64,000 bases of DNA. Source: Onchidella celtica (taxonomy: Eukaryota; Mollusca; Gastropoda; Systellommatophora; Onchidiidae). This document shows positions 10,501 to 22,500 of the stretch, piece after piece. The stretch spans positions 40,096,557 to 40,160,556 of the forward strand of contig OZ007570.1 in the NCBI GenBank assembly GCA_963931925.1, given 5' to 3'. The translations under genes were made by a program, and so were the position numbers. The notes below the pieces were generated by a model. That model was not told the origin of the DNA, searched no databases, and saw only the letters and a list, made by a program, of their open reading frames with translations. Within the stretch, counting starts at the first letter, position 1; each line of letters opens with the position of its first letter.

Positions 10501-13500
10501 CTATAAATTAAACAACATGTATGAATTAAGAAGTGCTGACAAACCACATCAAATCATGCCATATCACCAGGCTTTCTAACATTACCGGTCTCATCACTGC
10601 ACTTCATGTCCTTTGTATCACCAAGATTTGCCTTACGTAATAAGTGTATAATATAAATAAAGCAGTCATGTCTACTCTTTCCAATACTTTTTGAGTGGTG
10701 TCAAGAATGCTTGAGTGATCTTTTTGACCTGTAGACAAACGTGGACTACATTTTTGAACTTTTGAAAATCTCCAGAATATCTCCCCGAGGGGAAGAGAGG
10801 GGGGTATTTTTCCTGGGGGATCTCGCTGTCCTGCAAGTTTTAATTCTGTTGTGCTTTTTTTTTTCAGATCAATAGAAACTGTTCCATAATTATATTATTA
10901 ATTAATCAATAATTAAATGTGAATACCAGAATAATTTGGATACAAGAGAAACACAAGGCTCACCAGTCTCTGTCAGAACAGGAATGACACTTGCAAGGCA
11001 GGCTAGCCCTCCTAGAAGCACACTGCAGCAATAAAGGGTTTTGCGGCCAATTTTACCTAAGAGAAATATAGTCAAGATGAGGGATGTTACTTCCATCACG
11101 GTCATGAGTATGAAATTGAGATACAGGTCACCTTCTGTAATGGAGCCAACATTTAGTGTCAGGCCATAATACACCATGCTACACACCATCCTGAAATGAA
11201 GACAAAACAAATCAGAACTAGATCATTGTCGAATGAACATTGTTACAAGTACGTACGTCCCTCAAGTTTGTTTTTTGTGTGCTCTAGGGGTACCTACTGT
11301 AAAGTATTTTGTGACTTCAGAGCTAGAGAGCTGCTCCCAAAAATGCTCCTTGACAATACCTTTAATTAATTATGATTAATTGTTCTTTCAGATGTTTTTT
11401 GTTTTCCTTCTGTTTTTGGTTGAAAGGGTAGGGGGCAGGGGTAGGGGTTCGATAAGATCTAGGACATTTACTATAGAGAGATGTGGGAGCTAATAAAAAC
11501 AATAACATGTAGAAAATGCCTACAGGAAGGCCATATGGCCGCAGTATGCCCCAATCAGGAGGTATGCCTGGAATGCAAACAAGCGGGACATCGAAGAGGA
11601 GAGGGGAAATGTGGGCAGTTCCCCGAGAAAACGGCAACTGACATAGAGGACAGCCCAACGAGTGAGGAGGAGGAGGAGAAGGTAGAGAGGGGGAGAGAAA
11701 TGGAGACAGAGGAGGGAAGGGAGTCAGGTGACAGAGAACAACAACAAAAGGACAAGAGGAAGAAAAATAAAAGACAAAAAAAGACAAATCAGCAGCCGCA
11801 GCAATCGCCACCTCGGCAGCAGCAGCAGCACATGCAGCTCCAGCGGCAGCAGCAGCATACGCAGCTCCAGCAGCAGATGCAGCTGCAACAGCAGACGCAG
11901 CAGCAGCAGCAGTCTTGCCAGCAGCCAAAACAACTAGAGCAGCGGCATAGCCCGAGAAAAATGGGCGACATGATAAACGAAGACGCAGGACAGATCAACA
12001 GAGGCAGGACGGAAAAAAAAGACCAAAGTCAAATGACAAGATTTCTGCACAGAGCAAGGTCCCTCAGTATGAAACGACCTATTGTTAGTCTTTCCCCAGG
12101 TCCCGAGGAAGATCAACCCAGACAGAGACCAAGAAATCGGAAGTGAGGAGGGGAAGGAAAAGATCTAGAGAAAGTAAAGCCACCCTTATATCACACCGAA
12201 AAAAAAAAAAATCATGAATACACTTAAAATAGCCACATTTAATGTGCATGGCTTAAAGCTCATAAAGAAAAGAAAAGCTGTCTTTAAAACATTAAAAGAT
12301 GAACGTATTAATATTGTTGCACTGCAAGAGACATACCTTAAAAATAATGAGATAGAAGAAGTAAGGAAACAGTGGGGAGGAATTATCCATCACAGTGAAG
12401 GCACAAACAGGAGCAAGGGTTTATGCACATTATTTAATAAAAATTTACAATCTGAAAATGTCACATTTGTCACGAGTGGAGTGAGTGCAATTAAGGGGAT
12501 TGCTACAGAGCGGGTGTATAGTAAGAAGGGCTCACGGCAGACAAATAGGGAAAAACGTGAAAGGGGGTGAGTAAGGATTAAACGGGGTGAGATCAGTGTG
12601 TTTACCAGTTCACTGCACAGAGATAGTCCAAAGAGAACGGACGCTAGTAAGAGCCCAGCGGGCGAACAGAGGGGAGCAGTCGGAAGACGAATGAAAGTGT
12701 TTTTCCCAGTGATGACTGGTAGGTAGAACGTTGATTGATAATTATGATTGATGTATTATATTCGTCTATTACCATGATGTAAATAAGTATATGTGAGGAA
12801 TGTGGAAGTCCTTGATATTGGATATAGCAATGTGCGCCATGAGCGATAGATGAAAGTTGAGTTCATGGATTTGTAGCGCGAGTGAGTAGTGTGTACTCCG
12901 ATGGAGGTGTGTTACCGTAAGATGTTTGGTGAGTGAAATGTGAACTATTGTGTGTACGCTTCATGGGTTGTAAGGAGAGGTGGAGTGAATAGAAATGGTA
13001 GGGTATGATACCAATGTAATGTTATTCTTGTAGGTGTCGGGGACGGGCCAATAAGCCACCTCGGTGAGCACAGGGGATAGGCCGGCATAGGGCCGGAGGC
13101 CACACATAGGCCAAGAGTGAGGCTGTCGGTGCTGGACAGTAGAGGCACATAAAGTCGTGGCAGTCTGGCCACGGACAGGGACGTAGATATGAGCGTGAAT
13201 GTGATAATGTACTATTGCCATGTTGATGGGCTATTGAAATGATAATGTGCTATTGCCCTGCTGAGGTGCTAGGGGAATGCTAAGGTGTATGACAATAGGA
13301 AGGTGATATTGAGAGACTGCGGTGCCAGTGAATTATTAATGTGCTATTAAGACCCTGAGGGGAGAGGCTGAGGCCGAAGTGCCTTTAGGAAGTAACTACC
13401 GGGTTGTGGATCCGAGGAAGAGTGCATGTGAGAATAAGGCCGTTGTACGGCAGTTAATTTCAATAATATAATGTATGTAATTGCGCTATTATCTGTATAA

Positions 13501-16500
13501 TTATGTTTAATAAATGTGTGAGTCTGATGGGTTGTTCTGTTAAGTGTTAAACTTGTTCGTTCGTGATTGTTGTCCTGTCATAACTTATTACATCTCCCAG
13601 TCTGGGATTTGTGACAACATTAATCTATGATGACGAACGTATACTAATGTCTAAAGCACAAGTTAATGATGAAACACTTTATATCATAAACATTTACGCT
13701 CCGTGCATAGAAAAAGAGAAGAAACAGTTCTTACTAAAATTAAATACTGTGATAAAAAATAATGTGGAAGGAAATATTACAGACAATGTTATACTAATGG
13801 GCGATTTTAACATGGTAATTAACAACGATCTAGATATTATTTCAGGACTCAAACACACAACAACAACTGTGGAAAACTTCAACGACTGCATGACGGACTT
13901 AGGACTAACCGACCTCTGGAGATTGCAACATCCACATGAAAAGATATACACATGGAGCAGAGGGGACCCCGTGATAGCCCGTAGGCTGGATTACGTCATG
14001 GTAGGTGATGTTACACTTAACTTAGCAAGCGACTGTCAAATAAAAAGTTTAGGCTACAGTGATCACAGAGCTGTCATTTTCACCATGTCATTTGCTCCTT
14101 TCAAGAATGGAAGTGGGCATTATAAAATGAATACATTTCTCCTTACCGACAGTAGATATGTGGAACTGATGAAAAACAAGATATCCGAAACTTTGGAAGA
14201 ACAAAAAGAACTAGATCCACACCTGAGATGGGAAATGTTGAAAGTTGAAGTGAAAGAATTAACCAGAGAATATAGCCGATTTAGAAAAAGCAATAACAAA
14301 AATAGATATACCATAATATGTGACCAACTTAATAACTTAGAATCCCGCTTAGCGTCAGATCCACAGAACAGGAAATTGAGGCAAGAAATGTCCAAGGTCA
14401 AGGCAGAGATGGAAATACACCAGATGGAGGTGGCACGAGGAGCACAGCTCAGATCAAATATACGCTGGATAGAAGAAGGTGAGAAATGTACGAGGTTCTT
14501 TCTTTCTCTGGAAAAAAGCAGAGGTAAAACCTCAACCATATATCAGTTGAAAAGCACAACGGGTGCAGAAATCAGGGGAAAAGATGATATTTTACATAGC
14601 ATTCGAAAGTTTTATGAGACATTATATAAGGAGGACAAGAAAGCAGAGGAAGTGGTGGTCTGCGCAGAAGAATTTATGACAGAATTACAGATACCCCAAA
14701 TAAATGAAAACCAAAGGGTAGAATGTGACAGCCCAATAACTGAAGCAGAACTATTAAAGGCTCTTAAGTCGATGAAGAACGGGTCTGCGCCAGGACTGGG
14801 TGGAATACCTTTCGAATTTTACAAAGTATTCTGGAATCAAATTAAGTCTCCACTTTTGGAATGTTTTAATCTCAGTCTTGAAAAAGGAATCTTACCTTGG
14901 TCGTTACGTACTGGACTGATAACTCTTTTACGCAAAGGTAAAGAATTAAGCAAAGATAACCTATCTAATTGGCGCCCGATCTCCTTAACTAACACCGATT
15001 ATAAAATTTTAACGAAAGCTTTAGCTATAAGATTAAGACAAATCCTAGATGAGATTATCGGGCATCAACAGGCAGGACTTATGAAAGGAAGAAACGTATC
15101 CAGCATAATTAGGGAAATCGACGATGTTATTAATTTGGAAAGACAAAGAAAATCACAGGGTATCGTTTTTAGTATCGATTACGAAAAAGCATTCGATACC
15201 ATAAATGTACAGTTCATTCTAAGAGCTTTGTCAAAGTATGGATTTGGCACCAACTTTATCAAATGGATTCAGGTTTTACTGACCAATAGAATAGCATGTG
15301 TCAAGAATGCAGGATACATCTCGTCAGTCTTCCATATGGAAAGAGGAGTAAGACAAGGATGTCCGCTATCGCCATTAATTTTCATTTTGGCAGTAGAAAT
15401 TTTTGCGTCGAAAATAAAACAAGATGAAAATATCAAAGGAATCAGTATCCCAAATGCATCCCATAGTATCAAAATAAAGCAATATGCGGATGACACTACA
15501 ATGTTTCTAAGGGACTGGATTGACTATAGAGAATTATTATCTAGGATTAAAGAATTCTCAATCTTCTCTGGATTGAAACTAAACAAGACAAAATCCAAAA
15601 TTCTGATCCCCGGTACTGGTGAAAGAGGGGATATGAATCAGTGTGGAATAGAAATAGTAGGTAACGGTAATCTAAAAATTCTAGGCATATATTTTAATGC
15701 CAAAAAGTCAGCGGACGAAATAGAGGAAAACTGGTTACCAAGAATTCATAAAGTTCAGGAACTTTTTGGAAAATGGTCACAACGAGATCTTTCAATAATT
15801 GGGAAAATTCATATTGTTAAAACATTCGGAATTAGCCAATTTGTTCATATCATGCAAAGCATAACCCTCCCAGTAACAGCTCTTCAAAAACTTACACAAA
15901 TATTTTACAGGTTTCTTTGGAAAAAACGTTATACAAATAAAAGAGCATTTGAAAAGGTCAAACGTAAGGTGTTATGCAATAAGTATAGCAATGGAGGATT
16001 AAATATGATTTGCATCACCAATATGCAGAATTCCATGATACTGAATTGGGCAAAAAAGCTACTATCTATAGAACATCAAGAATGGAAAGAGATTCCGTTA
16101 CACTTTCTGCAACCCCTTGGCGGGAAATATGCCTTTGAAGGATCAGTGTCGTTGAAGCTGTTCACCGGAATAGACCTAATTGATAGCTCCTTCTGGCGTA
16201 GAGTGTTGTCGACGTGGATATCTCTTCAGGTAAATGAAAGGGAAGAAAACCAAAGTTGGAACGAACCCCTGTTTAACAATAAAAGTTTCACGTTCAAAAG
16301 CAAACATCTATTTTTCCCGAAATGCATCTCGAAAGGCATTTTAAGAGTTAAAGACATGTTCAGGGGAAATAACTTAATGAGCCTTGAAGCATTTCGGGAG
16401 TTATATGGAACCAACCCAAGATACTACCTAGACTATAATATTATTACAAATGCTCTAAGGAGTCGAGGACTTAAACATGTTGGAGTAAACATAAATGAGC

Positions 16501-19500
16501 AACAGCTGAAAGTAATAAAATTTAGAGGATCCGAGATAGAACACATTTCAAGAAAAACATTTTATGAATTATTGCATAGGGAAGAAGATTTCCACACTAA
16601 AAACATCTGGCAAAACAAATATGGAATACAAGTGACAGAACAAAATTGGGAAATCTGCCATAATAGCACAAAGGAAACAAGACTTAGGGCTTTGCAGTGG
16701 AAAATCCTGCATAATATTTGTCCAACAAATATTCTATTAAATAAAATGGGCATCAAAGATACAAAAAAACTGTGAAGAATGTGGAACCACCGACTTCTTA
16801 GAACATTTCTTTTTTACCTGCACAAATGTACAAAGAATGTGGCAGGACATTGAGAGCAGAGTAAATATACATTATAATACACATATATCTCTGAGTGAAG
16901 AAGTGGTTATGCTGGGACTAACAGAGAAAAACAAACACTGTCATAAGGAATTGCTATCATTTATTAATATGATAGTATTAATAGGCAAGCTGTCTATTTC
17001 CAAATTCAAGTATGGTAAAAAATCAAAACTTATTGACATATTCAACAGAGAAATCTCACTGAGAAAAATAGATTTACCTTAGAAATCTTTAGATATCCCA
17101 CCCCAATAGGATTATCCCTATATAAAGCAGCAATCACAGCAAACCCATGTAGTGAGAAATCAGTACTGACATTGGTGAAAACTGGCAGTTATGTATATAA
17201 ATATATCTATTATTATACATGTCCTTGTTTTCTTGGCCTATATATTAGGTTATGTCTGAAATAGATATAGATAGAGTAGATTGTTCATTAGACGCTATTA
17301 GGGAAAAAGATCACGTGTCTCGTTAGCAACTAACAACTGCACCCTATCTCTGTCTTGATGTAGTATTTTAACACTACCAATAACACATCTTCCTACAGAA
17401 ACTATATATAATTACCAAAGTCATGAAAGCCAAAGCATTTGGGTTTGTTATTCAGTATTTAAAATTTGGCAACGGAGGATCATCGGGAGGAAAGCTCGAG
17501 GTAAGAGGGTCTAGCCCCGCCCTCCCTGTCGCGAGGTGACGCCACTCCAAGAAGCGGGTGGCTTCGTCACGCGGCGGGTCTGAGAGCGGACATCTCGGGG
17601 ATCCCCGCCTTTTACACACATGGAATATCACAAACACATTTTGGAAAGACATTATAACTACGAAATTAAAAGACGAAACGATAAAGAAACGCACATTTAC
17701 ACAAAACAGTCTCTATCTCTGTATCCTTAGGATAGGTCTTCTTATTAACAAAGCCACCCTAGTACGAGACAACGTGCAAAATATCCTGGCCTCATTGGTG
17801 GCGACTAGACTCCCATCTGGAGTGGGCATGTGGGTTGCTCGCCTTGGGACTCCGTAAGGGAGCCAAGGAGGATAAGCTTAACTCTAACACAAGGAAAGCA
17901 AAGCATAAGGAAAAACCAGATAACCAACTAATCATCTTCTCCCAGCTTACATCAGGTTACACTATAGGCTATTATTATATCATATTGTATTGTAAGGCTT
18001 CGCACAATACTAGGTGAGTACTAACAATGAAGCGTCTAGAATAGGAACGAGCATGATCTAGGACTGAGGATAAGGACGGGATTAGGGATATAGTACAGTA
18101 CGTATACCTATGGGCCCCTAAGGCAAAAAACTTGGGGTGCGTTGGGGTGCGTACGTACTTATAACAACAGCCTTGTTGAATTACATCTAGATCTATTGTA
18201 TTACATATATGGGCAAACTATTTTCTTCTTTATTAAACAATATCGCCATAAAAACATGGCTGGTAAATTCAATGGATGCTTCAGCTGGCCTATGTATTAA
18301 TTTTTTAACATAATGGATGTCAAGAGGCCTTCTTTTGTCAATAAAAGTCTTCAATACAGTGTAAACAAACGGGAAAGATAATATGTGATTTTCCATTGTC
18401 TTCTAACAATTACATATTGTAACATGTAGAGACAAGTTCCTAGCCAGTTACCCTACAGAAATCAGACCCACAGGCCGGGGCGGATCTACTATGAAACTAT
18501 TGAAGCTCAAGCTTCAGGGCCCCTTATCTCAGAGGGGCCCCAAAGAAACTTTTTTTAATAAGTGAATTTTGGATGTTGCGTTATTGCTGCTGGTTGCGAA
18601 GGGGCCCCACAACAGTTCAAGCTTCAGGGTCCCAAAAATATAGGTCCGCCACTGGAAATAGGACTGACGTCAAGTTTGGACATAGGAATGACATCGTTTC
18701 TAGTAGGCCTAGATCCACTGGTTCATATATTCTGCTGAAGACAGTTTGATGTGGCAATCCGCCCTTACCGTAATATACTATCAACTCCACTGAAAATCAA
18801 TCCTCTACAAATATACATCGGATTGACACAGAGATGCTGGTAAGGATATTACAGACTATGCAAATAGACCACATATCAAACATTTAAGTTTGAATCTACA
18901 GAGCTGTATTGTCAATACATTATTTGCACTTGAGTGTGTGGAAGGGGAGAGGGAAGCTCCACTATGAAAGTAAAATGATAACACAAATTAATGTAAATGA
19001 CGATGGACAGGAGAGAGGATGAAACATGAAAACAGAGTTTATGCGGTGGTAATTAATGTTGGCAGTACAATGTGTTGGCAATACGAAAAGGGGGCTGGGA
19101 GAGGGGAGCATCACTGAGGAAAGTATATAATGATGAGGAAGAGAGAAGACGAATGATAAAGAAAAGAGTTCATTATCTCACCAGTTGTAAGAAAGAATGA
19201 AAATCGCACGATAAGAACTCGAGATTTCAAAATCAGTAACAAGCTGCCCTTAGCTCCAGCATCTTTAGGTGCGTGATTAGAATTGTTTGTAGTCTCCATT
19301 GCTTTAGGTAAGATATTCTCGGGTAATTCAACTTTGTTAATCTTTGCCATATTAATCAAAATTTGGGCAGCCTCCTCGTTTCTTCCTTTGTTCAGCAACC
19401 ACCTGGGAGATTCCGGCAGCAGCCTGAGAAGAAAGAAGCAAGGCAAGGAAGAGAGTGAATCATTTAATAAAATAATATTACATTGCTTTTATGAAATTTG

Positions 19501-22500
19501 TAAAAGCCATTGACCTCAACATCTTTCATCTTTAAACAGTCTTTTAACTGTCTTTACAATGTAATATAATGTACATGTGTTACAGTGTTCTGCACATTTG
19601 TCCATCTGCTTCAGGTATATTATCTTCTAAAGTCTTCTTCTCGCTTCTTAACTCTTGTGTTACGGTCTCACTGTGTGGTGTCTGTTTGTATAGTCTTTTA
19701 CGGGCCCAAAATGCATGTAATGGTAGTACAATTTCACTGAAGTTTCTCAACTAACAGGCAGAGAATGACTTGTGTCCATGATAATTCATGCTGTTGATAT
19801 TGTATACCCAAGCTTAATTACAAAATCAGTGAAATAGCAGGACACATTTACAAGCCATTTAATGGATGGTATTTTATTATAACCAAACTCTGTGATATAT
19901 AATGTTAATGTTCAGAGACGGGTGATTTCAAGATGCTTTTCATATAAAGCAATCACAATACTGAAAAAAAAAAATATACAAAACTCAACCACAATGGCAA
20001 CCAAAACAATAATATTAATAACTAATGATGAATTAGTGGTGAAACAAACGAAGTCTGGTGCAGGGGCCAGACCGTTGGCTGGCCTAACAAATTTTGCTTC
20101 ACACTAGCCAGGCACTGCCCGCTGCATCCCGCTGGATTGCATTGTGGGCAGTGCCTATTGTGCTAGTATGAAGCAAACTTTATGGTCGGCGGCGACCCAC
20201 CGGTGTGGCGCCTGCACCGGCCTTAGTCTGTTTGACCCCTTAATGTGACTACTGTTGAACCGCCATTATATCCTTGGAACAAATCCAGGCAAAACACGAA
20301 CTCACCACCAAGACAAGAGAAGAAGCAGCAACGGGCAGGACAGAATCAGCTGTAGATTTATCCAGTCTCTGACTAGATATGCCACGAATCCCAGGACAAT
20401 CACTCCAAACGCCCATCCAATAGTTGACAGCACCCCGGCCATTGCACGTTTGCTTGGACCAACAAGTTCAGTACCTGATGTGACATAGGAGGTCTGATCT
20501 TCCATTTCAGTTTATAAAGTACCCAATGTAATACATGGATTTGTATCTCTGATGAGCAGGTTCCTTCAACAGGAACACATAAAATATACTGATATTATGG
20601 AAAACAGCAATTGTCAAATTTCCATGGATAAGATATCAAATAATAATATTGCAAGATTTTATGTCTATAAATATTAGCTATTCAAATATATTCCATTGAC
20701 AAGCAGCACAGACTTCATAAAAATACGTGACCGTATTAGATTCACAGAGTCATTAGAGAGCATTCTCATGTCAGTGAGTTGATCATTTCAGTTATCGCCA
20801 AGCTACCCGCGAAAAATATGAGTAGAAAAAATAATATACCATTAAGATGAAGGCAACAGTGTACCAGTTTAGAGTCTGAATATCTCCATGAAAATTACAC
20901 AGGTACAGTATGGTCCGATTTACTCTCAACAGTGGTCTAAGCGTGAATGAAGTTCTCTAGATATTGACAGGTTGTGGGCTGAAACATTCTTGGTAGTGGC
21001 ACTTTGTCTGTAGCTTCACAGGACATTACAAACCCTACTTACATAGAACATATCCCGATATGTAGTAGGAAAAGCAGACTGTGGATACTACAAATCTCAA
21101 AGCCAGCAGGGCAGGGACAGACTTCACAAAGATCAGGGTGATGCTTCCAACACAGGTCAGAAACATACTAGCAAGCATAACCGGTTTTCTTCCGAAACTG
21201 TGAACAGATAAGCTAGTCAAAGTGAACGGAGGCAGTGTTAAACTAGTATGAAAAATAGTCGCTTCTGATGTTTTTCTCCATTCACCTTTTAAAGTCGCCC
21301 GTGAAACATTTTTGCAACTGAAACACCTGTTCTTGAGATGAAACCCTGCATTATCATGATTCATGATGTTTAACATCTATGTTCTACATCTATTTGTCGC
21401 TTCTCTATCTTAGCTCTGTATAATAATAATAATAATAGTTCGTCCATCAGGTATGATGATGACCTTAACAACACCAGAGGAATAAAGAACAGAAATTGTT
21501 GAGAATTTCAACACATGGACAATAAAGAGAACTAAAGGACACAGAGGACAGAATGGAAAGACTGTTCTTTCATGACTTATGGCTTCTCATGTGACTGATA
21601 AGTCCTATTTTTGCCCTGCAGACCCTTCCGCATAAATGACAAGAGTGCTCCGTTGGTTCAGTACCACTGGGCCTTTTCTTGCGCCGTTCTCTTTTTTTGA
21701 TAGCCTGCTGGACTCTGTCAGCTTCCCATGCTTTGCTGCCTCTGGTAAGGGCCGCCCTCCAATTTGCACGATCAAGCGAGAGCTTTTCCCACTCACTCAC
21801 ATCAATGGCAAAGGCCTTCAGTGATTGCTTGAGAGTGTCTTTGTAACGTCTCTTTGGGGCCCCAACATTCCTCGTTCCATTGGAGAGCTCAGAGAAGAAG
21901 ATTTGCTTAGGGAGTCTGGAGTCGGGCATTCTGACAACATGTCCTGCCCAACGTAGCTGAATTTTTTTCAGGTGGCAGAAGATGCTCAATTCCTTGGCAC
22001 GATTGAGGACCTCAGTGTCTGGAATTTTATCCTGCCATTTGATCCTTAGGATCTTTCTAAGGCAGGCCAGATGAAAGTGATTTAGCTTTCTGGCATGCGA
22101 TTGGTACACTGTCCAGGTTTCAGCCCCATAGAGTAGGGTGGGAAGGACCACAGCATTGTACACTTTCAGCTTAGTGTCTGTGCGAATGCCGGCAACATCC
22201 CACACTCTCTTTCGAAGCCTGCCAAATGCAGAGCTGGCTTTGCTGATTCTTGAGAGAATTTCAGTATCAACACGAGCCGCGGAAGACAGTGTACTGCCAA
22301 GACAGGTGAAGTTCTCCGACACCTTCAGAAGACTGTCATGGACTTTGATATTTGGGGTCACAGGATACTTGTCGTCTGGAGTAGGCTGATGGAGCACTTC
22401 CGTCTTCTTTGTGCTTATTGTGAGGCCAAAGTTGTCACAGGCACTAGAGAACTTATCAACACAGTTTTGCATGCTATCCTCATCGTGTGCCAGAAGTGCA

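Larger units (their letters stand above)
11463..17160 (+). mobile_element. L1/Tx1-like non-LTR retrotransposon, split by a solo LTR
   Basis: A two-ORF LINE lies antisense to the host gene in SLC22 intron 6. ORF1 (11481-12146) has CCHC knuckles. ORF2 (12214 onward, AP-type endonuclease, RT, C-terminal zinc knuckle) is interrupted by an LTR at 12468-13616 and by one homopolymer frameshift at about 16763-16769. The ORF1 frame is closed by a stop at 11460, so the 5' end is probably truncated or decayed there. The 3' limit is uncertain and I could not find a target duplication. Length without the LTR is about 4.5 kb. Confidence 0.8.

Noticed and set aside
11362-11928. Alanine-rich ORF on the minus strand
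   Set aside because: Antisense shadow of the CAG-rich tract in the LINE ORF1.
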